Shown here one piece after another: positions 8,301 to 16,768 of a stretch of 30,404 bases of DNA (the stretch's first letter is position 1; each line of letters begins with the position of its first letter). Made by a program: the position numbers and the translations under genes. This DNA is from a virus. Location: positions 1 through 30,404 of IMG/VR virus record IMGVR_UViG_3300046777_000109; one strand, given 5' to 3'. The notes below the pieces were generated by a model. That model was not told where the DNA came from and made no database searches. It saw only the letters and a program-made list of their open reading frames with translations.

Positions 8301-11300
8301 CAACGTTTAATTGGATAGCGCTCGTTTTGTAAGGCGGTGGCAACTCGTCTCCAGCCCTCTTTGGTAAAGAACAAGTTTTTTATGTATTTAAAATCTCTTG
8401 GCTGATGCTCTTCAGACAGCGCATAGGCAGACTCTTTGCCTGGGGTTGGCATGATTTCTTCGTCATCCCGCAACTCAAGTGGCTTCTTAGGCTCTGCACC
8501 AGCTTTTTTGGCTGCAAGAGGCGCTACTTCAATACCAGCTTCAGGCGCAGCTAAGACACGCCCAAATATCTCTGACATCTCTAATAGCAAGTTACCTTCG
8601 TAGCCAGGGAAGGTAGTTAAGAACTTTCTAGCTTGCTTAACTGTCTTTTGCTTTTTAGCTTTTATTTCTGTTTCTTTACCCTCACCCGCTAGAGATGGTG
8701 CAGTAATTGAGCCTAACTCTAATGATTCAATCTCATCTAAAACTGCATTTTGATACAGCTCGTCTGGGTCCATTGAACTATATTCTTTGGCGACTTGCTG
8801 ATACATCTCAGCAGTTAGCTCATTTACTTCAGACTTGGCGCTATATAAGCCAAACATCTTGCTAAGTGCTTGAGTAAATTGCTTCCAAAGCTCCATAGCC
8901 CTGCCTGTATATTTAGCAAGGGGGCGAACCTGCATTTCAGAAAGAGCAATTTGGAACTTATTGTCAGTTAGCGCATAGCTAACAAACTCGTATAGATTTT
9001 CGTATGCGTTCTTAAATCTATTACCCAACCGTTTTTTAGAGAAGTCGTATATCTTCTGTAAATGTTCGGCAGCCTCCCGTTGCTCCGCAGTAAGTTTGGA
9101 AGGGTCAGTTAAAAACTGATTGATAATTTTTACAGTGCCTGCGTGAACAATCTCATGGAGAACAGTAGCCTCATCAAAACCGCCTGGCGTAAAGTAAAAA
9201 GTATCTGTCTTAGGATCGTACTCAGCTAATTTGCCTTCTTTCTCCAAGCGTTGAATAGTCGCATTGTTCGGGTCTGTTACGACTGTAGACGTAAATCTTA
9301 GTTTATTTAACGAGTTAGCTAAGATCCTAAAAGTCAATGCAGTGGCACGTTTACGTAGCTTGGCAAGATGAGCGTATGCCTGACGATAAGTTTTGTCTCC
9401 TCTTTCAGGGCGTAAAGTTTTAAGTCCTTCAGCGCTTGTTATAAGGTCAGATAGAACGCCATTTATATCTCCAGCTATTAACTTAGCTTTTGTTGCTTCA
9501 GATATGGCTTCGCCTTTGCCCTGTGCAGAAGCCTCCGCTGCGGCTTCTTTTGCAATGCGCTCAGCAGCTGTGACTTTAGATACTTCCTCAGTACCTTTTA
9601 ATTGTAGGTTTCTAACACCCTCACGAGATACTCCACGAAGACCTTTACCTTCTTTCTCAAGTTGTGCAGCTACGGCATCAAACCCCGCATCCTGCTCAAC
9701 AGGAGTATTGTTTTTAACTCTGGAGGTATAAGCAGACTGTGCTTCTGGGGACAGTTCACCCCATGCTGGTAAGTCAATAACTAACGCACGTTGATAGGCT
9801 TTACGGCTTTCTTCGTAGCCGTTTACTATGCGTTGTTCAGCTGGTTTAAGACCAGAACCTTTCTTCTGTTCTTTATATGCAGCTAATGCTTTAGCAGCAT
9901 TGTCGTAGTCAGCTAAAACAGCATCGGCGGGTAGTGTCGCTAAATACTTATCTCGTTCATCTAAAGTTAAATCCTTCCATTGAGGTACGGTAACACCCTG
10001 TTCTTTTAACTTAACCCTAGTCTTTTCATATTGTTCACGTATATCGGCGTCGGTTTTAGGCTGAGGTATATTTTCACCAGCAATTTGTTCTAATGCAGCT
10101 TGACGCTCTGCCTCCGCTGCCGCAGCTTGTTCTTGGTCTCTTTTAAGTCCAGCTTCGTATTCTGCAAGATTGGTAGTTGGAAACGCTTCGTTCCTAACAG
10201 GAGGGCCTATTTTTGACTCCTCAAGAGCTGCCCGTGATTGAGCTGCTAAATCTTGTTCTGGCTGAGCATAATAATCTTCACCGGTTATTTCTTTATATCG
10301 TTTAGCCCTTCTAGGCTCAGATTCTTTAATAAACTCATCAAGTTCATCTTGAGCTTTTCGTAGAGCTATTTTTTCTTTACTGTTTTCTGATAGGTCTTCA
10401 GCACGTCTTTCTGCTTTTTCTGCGGCTTTTAGACGCTTTGTTAGTTTCTTTAAAGTTTCTAAATCTTCTTTTCCGCTAGGTTCTAATGCAGGCTGCTGTG
10501 CTCTTGCTCCGTCTTCAGCTGGGCTAATAGCACCTTCAGCGCTAACCACTCCAGGTCGTCCATCAACGGTAGCTCCTGCGGGGGCTCCTCCTGGTGGGGG
10601 TCCTCCAAGAACTTCAGCGCCAACTCCACCTGCCGTAGTGTCAATCGGTTTAGTAACATCTTTACCTCCTTCGGCTAACTTAGCCTTTAGCATTGCTATC
10701 GCATCTACGTTTTTAGTGCCTACTGGGATAGTTATTCCAGCTTCTTTAGCTAGTTTTCTATAGTCGGATTGTTTAATTTGAAGCCCAGCATCAACCGCAG
10801 CTAAGTAAGATGGTAAGTCTGTATATGTAAGGGCAGGCGTAGGGGTGGCAGTAGGGGCTGGCGGAGGCGCCATGTCTTTTTGCAGTAAGTCGCCGGCGCT
10901 ATTAATAACAGGATTTAGTTGAAGCTCTAACTCACTATCAACAACAGGGGGTGGAGCTTGGTTTTGTAGAGTAGCCTCTTGGTTCTTAACCTCTTGGCTT
11001 TTATCTTCATCAGCGATGGTTTTGTTAGCATCAGGTTTGACTTCTGGCGCACCAGGCCCACGGATACCAACAGCCGAGCCTACTAATGCACCAACAGCGG
11101 CATCCCGTGCAGCGGCACCCGCTACACCTTCAAATGTGCCAACATTAAATCCTTCTTTCTGTAAGCCACGGTTAACGGCAAGTTGTTCTTGACCAGCCTG
11201 CACCCCTTCTAGTGGAGCTTCAGCCGCCGCTGCTTTAGTCATGCGACCTACAAGATTAGAACTTAGTTTGGCAGATGCACCGGGGGTAAGCAAATTCTCA

Positions 11301-12007
11301 ACACCAAACCGAGCAGCTACGCCGCCTAATGCGGTACCGCCCATAATGTCTAGGAAGTTAGCGCCAAGGTATTCTTGGGCTTGTTTAGCTTTTGCATCAG
11401 CCTCTTGTTCACTAAGACCAGATTTAACTAGTTCGTTCTTAACGTTATCGTATAGAGAACCTTTTACTGATCCAGCTCCTTGCGCTGCACCTACTACAGT
11501 ATTAAGAGCACGTACCACGGGGGCAGTTAACCTACCAACTGCACCAACTATGCCTGTGCCAACATAGGGAACAATAGAGCCAAGACCTTGTGCCAAAGAT
11601 TGTACTGGGGCTTCGGCTACACCAGCTAGGAAAGTACTTATCTCATCACCAACCGTACCAGTTTTAGCAGCCTGTTGTTGCAAGTCTGCACGACGAGCCA
11701 TCTCAGCTTTACGCGCTGGGGTGTACTCTTCACCTAGTTGATTCTGAATATCGCCTAGCTTTTTAGAGACAACGTTCTCAGCACCAAACACGTCAGTTAG
11801 CGCTTTGGCTGAACCAACAACACCTTGTTTTAATGCAGTAGCGGTATCAGCAAGCGAGAACCCAGCGCTAGGCGGAGGTGGTGGGGCTTCTTCTTTTTGT
11901 TTAACACTAGGTAATATATCTCGCTCAATAGCGTTGATAATGTCCGCTTGTGACATCCCGTCAGGAAAGTTAACTTTCCCAACACCAGGTACATTAACAG
12001 ATGGCAT
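5309..12007 (-). CDS. giant polyvalent virion/ejection protein with HExxH peptidase-like motif and LPD38-like C-terminal region
   Basis: A 2232-residue protein, last gene of the minus-strand operon. Residues 4-32 match a motif shared by internal virion proteins (VPGVGKVNFPDGMSQADI). Next come a glycine/alanine-rich hydrophobic stretch (about 118-185), Pro/Ala linkers (about 325-510) and charged coiled coils (about 510-900). LHEIVHAG gives HExxH at 951-955, with E1007 in YEFVSYAL as a plausible third zinc ligand, as in gluzincins. Around 1640-2060, NFAPLNFVRDALTNAW, a conserved FRPSATG segment and one hydrophobic helix (about 1892-1912) resemble the LPD38-type region of large polyvalent proteins. 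I infer that it travels in the capsid, enters the cell with the DNA and may act on the envelope or on host defences. The start lacks a Shine-Dalgarno and follows the previous stop by two bases. No transglycosylase motif was seen. Confidence 0.85.
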   Translation of the reverse strand: MPSVNVPGVGKVNFPDGMSQADIINAIERDILPSVKQKEEAPPPPPSAGFSLADTATALKQGVVGSAKALTDVFGAENVVSKKLGDIQNQLGEEYTPARKAEMARRADLQQQAAKTGTVGDEISTFLAGVAEAPVQSLAQGLGSIVPYVGTGIVGAVGRLTAPVVRALNTVVGAAQGAGSVKGSLYDNVKNELVKSGLSEQEADAKAKQAQEYLGANFLDIMGGTALGGVAARFGVENLLTPGASAKLSSNLVGRMTKAAAAEAPLEGVQAGQEQLAVNRGLQKEGFNVGTFEGVAGAAARDAAVGALVGSAVGIRGPGAPEVKPDANKTIADEDKSQEVKNQEATLQNQAPPPVVDSELELQLNPVINSAGDLLQKDMAPPPAPTATPTPALTYTDLPSYLAAVDAGLQIKQSDYRKLAKEAGITIPVGTKNVDAIAMLKAKLAEGGKDVTKPIDTTAGGVGAEVLGGPPPGGAPAGATVDGRPGVVSAEGAISPAEDGARAQQPALEPSGKEDLETLKKLTKRLKAAEKAERRAEDLSENSKEKIALRKAQDELDEFIKESEPRRAKRYKEITGEDYYAQPEQDLAAQSRAALEESKIGPPVRNEAFPTTNLAEYEAGLKRDQEQAAAAEAERQAALEQIAGENIPQPKTDADIREQYEKTRVKLKEQGVTVPQWKDLTLDERDKYLATLPADAVLADYDNAAKALAAYKEQKKGSGLKPAEQRIVNGYEESRKAYQRALVIDLPAWGELSPEAQSAYTSRVKNNTPVEQDAGFDAVAAQLEKEGKGLRGVSREGVRNLQLKGTEEVSKVTAAERIAKEAAAEASAQGKGEAISEATKAKLIAGDINGVLSDLITSAEGLKTLRPERGDKTYRQAYAHLAKLRKRATALTFRILANSLNKLRFTSTVVTDPNNATIQRLEKEGKLAEYDPKTDTFYFTPGGFDEATVLHEIVHAGTVKIINQFLTDPSKLTAEQREAAEHLQKIYDFSKKRLGNRFKNAYENLYEFVSYALTDNKFQIALSEMQVRPLAKYTGRAMELWKQFTQALSKMFGLYSAKSEVNELTAEMYQQVAKEYSSMDPDELYQNAVLDEIESLELGSITAPSLAGEGKETEIKAKKQKTVKQARKFLTTFPGYEGNLLLEMSEIFGRVLAAPEAGIEVAPLAAKKAGAEPKKPLELRDDEEIMPTPGKESAYALSEEHQPRDFKYIKNLFFTKEGWRRVATALQNERYPIKRWQDLNDLANKTIYEGKNKINNIYDQLTLSTSRAKNIFNEFVEGTYEKLNTAVYELSKTTGMEMKDVMDMLHRIAEALHDPERRLAKYVMTVPLSTIKDIPQGGTMISAADRRAQIMKILNTKTITDAQARALRSELNTIVFTTDANGKQIPNTKYVTPAGFSPSGKKTVDPTHEDYNATGVSPKAAGAKRLKYEALDPKIKALVDDVFAQVKELHRVTTDLNKAANYWSQPVSNRVAFYGFENYVPLKGVDKHSEADEMMDFDSAKMGKELQEVAHGFDGRVSVSDNPILQSMSDAVRAAMRAGRKELTQAIKNSVGKSTKTVDGKKVDLNPDGQGLLEGEVLQRITFEERQDENILKALPKENTIFHYNEDGSIDVIAIRDKSLREAIRRTYKDTNSLTNVANKITSSLGMMHTRYNYNFAPLNFVRDALTNAWAIGAEMGPGEAARFITQIANKVVTGNSLGKGMKIARLYETKDYTKIRELAKKDPIYKEMVEFIEEGGMVQYLQGISLKSNAEKLYKEVGRGGVIKTWDQFNRLVDIWTDMFELASRSAAYAIAKKNFRDHGATETAAKVRAAAYAKNLANFEQVGKYGREMGAAFMFFRPSATGAVRAIEAVAPAFQNLDKVVAALPERISKDPAALAEFKANYAARQKAARYMTLALGGAGALAYYMAIMAADEDDLGRNKVMNDDMSQWTRFARFYIPGFENPLQVPWGFGLGAFASGGAQLAGVMSGQQSIGDALGNFATQIMLDSFVPIPVSRMPISDNPAAWIADSLTPSTLRPLVEFVMNKNGLGQDIYNDSNRRMGDAYLGSDHIPETYKILATNLFESSAGSIDISPNTLYFLANSYIDGPARVVDAIVNASYLIGGTKEFKAKTDLPLVGSFIGAVPNVDSREFKKLEAKIEEKQRKLAAAETKPELYSKILADDPFIEAVVEIYKDTVGSQLKDLREEANRIRRDQNLTPKDKSEMLKVNALSQNIIKYNMKQTYEAYGLKP

Positions 12008-12009
12008 AG

Positions 12010-14592
12010 TTATTGTGGTGCGTAAGTAAAGGAGCCGTCTTTATTCTGTACTAGTTTACCTCCAGGTGCAGTAGATGTCGGTTTAGCACTAGGTGTAGGT
12101 GTTGTCCCAGTAGCCTGAACTCTAGACATTTGATCTATTAAAGAATTAACTTGTTTGTATTCAGAGAGCAATCCCGATGCTTCTAGTTTTGCATCTAACT
12201 GATCTTGAGCTTTTTTCTTTATTTCGGCAATTCTAGGGCTATTTTCAGGATTAGCCATCTCCGCTTGCATCACAAGTATTTTATTTTCTTTCCTAACGTC
12301 ATTTATTTTTCCTTGAATAGCTGTGCGTCGGGTCATTAAGTTATTTAAAACTTTATCATCACCCCCACCAGTACCTTCAGCCCGCACTTTAGCTGCTTCC
12401 AAAGAACGTTGGCTAGATAGATTGGATGCAGCAAAGGTAAGAACGTTACCAACTTTGCCTTTTAGATCAGCAGATAATTTCTGTTTAAGTTCAGCAGCTT
12501 TGTCAAACTCGCCTGCTCTCTCCAAACGCTCTGCTTTATCCAAGCCAGTAATACTTGCGTCGATGTCTCTAAGAATCTTTTTCTGCTCTTTGGAGTCAGT
12601 AATAAAGTCAGGCACTTTGTTTTTAAGTGCAGTTAAACCAGCAGCAATTGAGTTGCCTGGGGTAGACCCCCACGTTGCAAAGAACTCAGCCATGCGCATC
12701 CAGTTTTGACGAGTAGCTTCTTCTTTAGCGTTAGCCTTCTCAGCCATCAATCTTGCACGCTCTTTTGGAGTGAACTCATCCGGTCCAATGTATGCACGGC
12801 GCTCAGCCGCTATTTCAGAAATAGTTTTTTCTGGGGCGTTTGCTTCTTTAAGAGTACGCTCAAATAATTTGTCAAGCTCAGGATTACCTGTTCTAAGTGC
12901 AGAAGTAATACCAGCAGGAGCGGCGGTTGGAGCAGCAGCTGGAGCAGCAGGAGGTTTAGCAGCTGCTGGAGGAGTTTGAGGTACGTTAGTTTCTGTGCCA
13001 GTACCGGGAACAGTTTTAATACTAGTAGGGGTTGGAGCGGGCGCAGCAGCAACAGGAGCCGGAGTGGGCGCAACGGCTTTAGCCTCATCAGGCGTTGAAT
13101 ACGCTGTAGCGCGTTTTAAATTTTCTTCTTGTGCTTTACCTAAATAATTTTTTAGCTGCTGGTATGGAGTCACTCTATCGGCTTCGGCAGCTTGCCGTTC
13201 ACGATACTCCCGCATAATTTTTTCTTCTTTACTTTCTTCGCGCTCAACTGGTAAGTTACCCTGCGGTAACGTCAAAGTATCTTGTGCAAAAGTTGGTAAC
13301 CTAGATGAACCGCCAGCTTGGAAGGCAATAATCCCACCGCTAGCCTTACCTACCTTGTCACGTAGAACTTTCTCAGCTAAGCGTTTTGCTATTGGGCTAG
13401 AAGATTCTTTAATGTAGTCTTGGAGTTCGTCAGGGCTCATGTCGTAGAGTATTCCTTCTACGTTGTTACTTATGCCACCTTCTCTATACGATTTGATACC
13501 AGTTGTTGGTTTAAACTCACTGGGAAGGCCACCCTCCTTACCGCCTTGGAATACTCTACCAAGCGAACCAAGAGCACCAACAGTACCGATGCCTTGTGTA
13601 AGTGCATTAGGTGCAGCAACATACTGGTTAGTAGTAGCAGACTGCATTGGTAGACCACGCAACATATTAGACATGACGCCAAGTTGCATGAGCGGATACT
13701 GCTGAGTATTAGCCCAGTCTTGAATAGCCTGATTAATCTTCTGTTGCTCCATAGCTTGTTGCTGAGCACCCATTGAATACTTAGTAGCAGCCACATCTTT
13801 TTGAGCCGCTAATTGCTGTGCGCCTAGACTGCCTAAGCCAGCACCAGCTTGTCCCATCTGACCGTAACCCTGCAAGCCAGTTTGTAGCCCTTGCATCCCT
13901 AGTTGAGAACCAAACTGTTGAGCCTGTTGTGCCTGCTGGAACGCAGCTTGACGACCTTGCGCCTCAATACCTTGTAACTGACTTGTTAAATTACGTTGAG
14001 CTTCTGCTTCCATTAACGCTGCACGATTACCACCAAACGCGCCTTGCCCAACACCTTGAGCTTTACGAAGCTGTTGCCCGATGTTGTAGTCACGCAATGC
14101 TTGACCTTTTTGATAGTCAACCACGTTTTGCATGTATGGAGACATATAAGCTTGTTGAGCGGCGGGGCTTGTTGCCATTTGAGCGTATTGTTGTCCAGCA
14201 CCCATTGCTTGTTGCGCTGCACCAAGAGAACCTAAACCTGCGCCTAAAGTGAAATCTGTAGCTGGCGCAAATTGTCCTGGAACTTCTAACTGCCCAGTTG
14301 CTTGCATAGCCTGCTGTTGAAGCGGGCTCATTGGCGCTACATAATCAGATACATTAGTGCTGTAAGGTTGATAAGGACGAAAGCCAGTAATCTCGTTACC
14401 GTCCATCGTAAACAACTGCTTCTGGGTAGCACCCAGCATGGTCTCAACATAAGGCTGGGCATATTCAGGAATGTTGGTCTGGTATGTAGTACCTGTACTA
14501 GTAGTAGAAGCTGGACCGCCGCCACCGCCCCCACCAAAGCTAAGCTTTAGACTGAAAGAAAAAACATCTTTCCAAAATTTAATTAGATTCAT
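12010..14592 (-). CDS. internal virion / DNA-ejection protein, Gln-Ala-rich
   Basis: An 860-residue structural protein. It starts with an amphipathic segment (residues 1-19) followed by a run of seven glycines. A long helical Gln/Ala/Gly-rich region comes next (about 95-330), full of QQAQQ-like runs. Then come the motif ASGGIIAFQAGG (from 417), a Pro/Ala linker (about 495-570) and charged helices to the end. Long Q/A-rich helical proteins placed between a GNAT-fold protein and a giant virion protein are typical of phage ejection proteins that form a channel through the envelope. No enzyme motif was found. The start ATG overlaps the upstream stop (ATGA). The stop is two bases before the giant gene, so the two are probably made together. 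The role is inferred from composition and position. Confidence 0.85.
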   Translation of the reverse strand: MNLIKFWKDVFSFSLKLSFGGGGGGGPASTTSTGTTYQTNIPEYAQPYVETMLGATQKQLFTMDGNEITGFRPYQPYSTNVSDYVAPMSPLQQQAMQATGQLEVPGQFAPATDFTLGAGLGSLGAAQQAMGAGQQYAQMATSPAAQQAYMSPYMQNVVDYQKGQALRDYNIGQQLRKAQGVGQGAFGGNRAALMEAEAQRNLTSQLQGIEAQGRQAAFQQAQQAQQFGSQLGMQGLQTGLQGYGQMGQAGAGLGSLGAQQLAAQKDVAATKYSMGAQQQAMEQQKINQAIQDWANTQQYPLMQLGVMSNMLRGLPMQSATTNQYVAAPNALTQGIGTVGALGSLGRVFQGGKEGGLPSEFKPTTGIKSYREGGISNNVEGILYDMSPDELQDYIKESSSPIAKRLAEKVLRDKVGKASGGIIAFQAGGSSRLPTFAQDTLTLPQGNLPVEREESKEEKIMREYRERQAAEADRVTPYQQLKNYLGKAQEENLKRATAYSTPDEAKAVAPTPAPVAAAPAPTPTSIKTVPGTGTETNVPQTPPAAAKPPAAPAAAPTAAPAGITSALRTGNPELDKLFERTLKEANAPEKTISEIAAERRAYIGPDEFTPKERARLMAEKANAKEEATRQNWMRMAEFFATWGSTPGNSIAAGLTALKNKVPDFITDSKEQKKILRDIDASITGLDKAERLERAGEFDKAAELKQKLSADLKGKVGNVLTFAASNLSSQRSLEAAKVRAEGTGGGDDKVLNNLMTRRTAIQGKINDVRKENKILVMQAEMANPENSPRIAEIKKKAQDQLDAKLEASGLLSEYKQVNSLIDQMSRVQATGTTPTPSAKPTSTAPGGKLVQNKDGSFTYAPQ

Positions 14593-15005
14593 AATTTGAC
14601 TTCCACCAAAATGGCTTTTTCTTCAAAGCCAAAACGTTTCCATAATCTAGCCACTGCCTCTTTTGCCATGCCTTGAATCTTAGTAGCACCATTCCCTTTA
14701 AACACCTCAGACATCTGTGCAAAGGTTTCTGGACTTGTCACTAATTTTCCACCTATTGAGGTAACAAATGCAACTCTATCGTTAGGATAGTTAATAAATG
14801 ACACTGTAGCAGCGCCATGTATTTCTGCGTTCTCATCTGTTGCCACTAGCAGCATCATCTGCCCTGTCACTAAATAAACTTTAATTTGTTCGGTCGTGTA
14901 CTCTGACCCACCAAACTTCTCTTCTGCACTCTTAATAAACGGCTCAACCCTAGACCAAACTTGGTTTACTAGTTGAACCGGTACTGGCTGGACTTTAAAT
15001 GTCAT
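14589..15005 (-). CDS. GNAT-fold protein, T7 gp13-like internal virion/assembly protein
   Basis: A 138-residue protein with an acetyltransferase-like outline: a leading helix (VWSRVEPFIKSAEEKF), strands MMLLVATDE and GAATVSFINY, the strand VAFVTSIGGK, and a C-terminal WKRFGFEEKAILVEVKL that matches the usual 'Y.k.GF.e......k' end of GNAT domains. In T7-like phages a small GNAT-like protein (gp13) is needed for assembly of the internal core, and proteins like this are commonly found just before the large ejection proteins, as here. The acetyl-CoA pyrophosphate loop (R/Q-x-x-G-x-G/A) is poorly kept, with only a GNGATKIQGMAKE segment, so an enzymatic role is doubtful. It shares four bases with each neighbour. 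Confidence 0.75.
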   Translation of the reverse strand: MTFKVQPVPVQLVNQVWSRVEPFIKSAEEKFGGSEYTTEQIKVYLVTGQMMLLVATDENAEIHGAATVSFINYPNDRVAFVTSIGGKLVTSPETFAQMSEVFKGNGATKIQGMAKEAVARLWKRFGFEEKAILVEVKL

Positions 15006-16768
15006 GCAGGCATGTACTTTTTAGGTTTAACTGCAGGAGCCTGCTTCTTCTTACCTGTTCTAGCCATGCGCACTTTGTCCATCATCTCATGCAACTTCTT
15101 AGCGCCAGCGTCCGTAGAGCCATTACCTAAGTGACTAACCACATCAGCTGGAACTACAAACTCACCATCTGCTAGGCGGGCTGGCTGCCTTCTACCAATT
15201 ACTGCTGGGATGTTATCACTCATGCCATCCCCTGGTCCTTTAAGTAAACGAGGGTTTCCACCATCAGCATAACCACCTAAGTTATAACCCATGATTCCGC
15301 CGGATGCGGCCTGCTGTGTTCCGGGTGCAGAAAAGTTAAGTGTGCCCATCGGAGTGGGGCGTGCCATAACAGGACTACCAGTATTAGCTCTTTTACCAAT
15401 TTTGCCTTGACGAATCAAAGTAGCGGTTAAAGCATCCTGATATTTAGTGTCTGGATCGGTATCTTCCATAATCCCTACACTTCTTACCCAAGCTGGCTCG
15501 TCTGGGGCTGTAGGCTTTTTGCCCTCCATCATGGCATGGTAACGTTGAAACTCGCCATAAGAATCTCGCTCTCTTGGTGTGCCTTTTGCAAAGCTGGCAA
15601 TACCACCTTTTGCCATACCAGCAGCACTTACTAGGGGGTTGGAGCGTTGATAAGAAGGCTCAGTCTCCAGCATTTCTAAACTAGCAGGGCGCTGAGTAGG
15701 GACAGCATACTGGGTTTTATCAATCATACCTTGTGGATACAAGCCACCTTGTGGGTTAATTGCCGTATTCATAGCCGTCATACGCTCTACAGGACCACCA
15801 CCGCCTTGCAAAGAGATAATTCCGCCCGATGCATAAGTAGGTCTGTAGACATTAGGTTGACTATAAGGACCAGGTTGGAAGTTGGGCGACATGCTGTACT
15901 GCCCTTTGTAAGTCCTTTTTTGCTCAGGGGTTGCCTGTCCGGTAGGCTGATTAAGCGCTCCTGTCATGCTAAGGGCGGTGTAGCCAAGAACAGCCGACTT
16001 AAATGGGTTTTTGTCTATCCATTCAGTAGCGGAATTAAAGCCTTCCATAAATGGATTTGTAGGAGGTTCACTAACTAAACTAGGAGAGTTTATAGGTACT
16101 TCAGGTGGTGTTCCGGGAGGGGTAGTAGCTAAAGGCTGAGCAGGAGTTACCCCTGTTTCAGCTGCGGTCATTTGTGCTAATTCTGCCCGAGTCATACTAG
16201 TAGGAGACGGGCTAGGGGTTGGGGTTGGGGTTGAAGGATAACCAGCCGCTTGCAATTCAGCCGCACTTAATTGTGTGGGAGGTCCTGGCTGATAGTTCTG
16301 CATCATATTTAAAATAGACTGATCAGACTGGAAACTAGCTACGTCAGATGTAGCTGGGCCGGAAGCAGTTTGAATGCCGGGCTGAGCTACTTGTTCAACA
16401 CCAGCTGGAGGGGTTGGGGTAGCTGGCGCTAAGGGGGTTGCCGGAGCGGGCGGAACAGCAGCTTGACCTACAGTTTCAATACCAGCAGGGGGCAGGGGAG
16501 TTGCTGGAGGTGGGACAACGCCAGGTGCGGCTTGCAAAATACCACTAGCTTCAGGAAGAACAGTCCCTGCAACTTCAGGTAGCGCTGTAGCGGCAACTTC
16601 GGTAATAGCGGGAGCGGCAACAGCAGGAGCGGCACTAGCGGCGGCAGTAGTAGCGGCACTAGCAGCGGCGGCTTCAGCGGCGGCGGTGGCAGCGGCAGCC
16701 ATAGCGGCTTCAGCGGCGGCAATCTCAGCGGCGGTCATTGCGGCTGTACCAGTAGCAACCCAAGTCAT
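15002..16768 (-). CDS. virion structural/injection-associated protein with Ala-rich N-terminus
   Basis: A 588-residue protein. The first 65 residues are extremely Ala-rich (EAAMAAAATAAAEAAAA) and are followed by a Pro/Thr/Ala-rich disordered region to about residue 235. The middle has GGI motifs (ASGGIISLQ from 313, AKGGIASF about 385, ASGGIMGYNLGGYADGG from 488). The C-terminus is the conserved part: GPGDGMSDNIPAVI, then ARLADGEFVVPADVVSHLG, then a basic end rich in KKK. This C-terminal block recurs in structural proteins of many short-tailed phages. I know no proven function; a virion or ejection role is inferred from location. AAGGAG at 16776-16781 is a strong Shine-Dalgarno seven bases before the ATG. 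The DNA of the N-terminal part is locally GC-rich. Confidence 0.85.
   Translation of the reverse strand: MTWVATGTAAMTAAEIAAAEAAMAAAATAAAEAAAASAATTAAASAAPAVAAPAITEVAATALPEVAGTVLPEASGILQAAPGVVPPPATPLPPAGIETVGQAAVPPAPATPLAPATPTPPAGVEQVAQPGIQTASGPATSDVASFQSDQSILNMMQNYQPGPPTQLSAAELQAAGYPSTPTPTPSPSPTSMTRAELAQMTAAETGVTPAQPLATTPPGTPPEVPINSPSLVSEPPTNPFMEGFNSATEWIDKNPFKSAVLGYTALSMTGALNQPTGQATPEQKRTYKGQYSMSPNFQPGPYSQPNVYRPTYASGGIISLQGGGGPVERMTAMNTAINPQGGLYPQGMIDKTQYAVPTQRPASLEMLETEPSYQRSNPLVSAAGMAKGGIASFAKGTPRERDSYGEFQRYHAMMEGKKPTAPDEPAWVRSVGIMEDTDPDTKYQDALTATLIRQGKIGKRANTGSPVMARPTPMGTLNFSAPGTQQAASGGIMGYNLGGYADGGNPRLLKGPGDGMSDNIPAVIGRRQPARLADGEFVVPADVVSHLGNGSTDAGAKKLHEMMDKVRMARTGKKKQAPAVKPKKYMPA

Noticed and set aside
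14589-15005. Active N-acetyltransferase
   Set aside because: The fold outline fits GNAT, but the acetyl-CoA binding loop is not well kept, and the location favours a structural gp13-like role.
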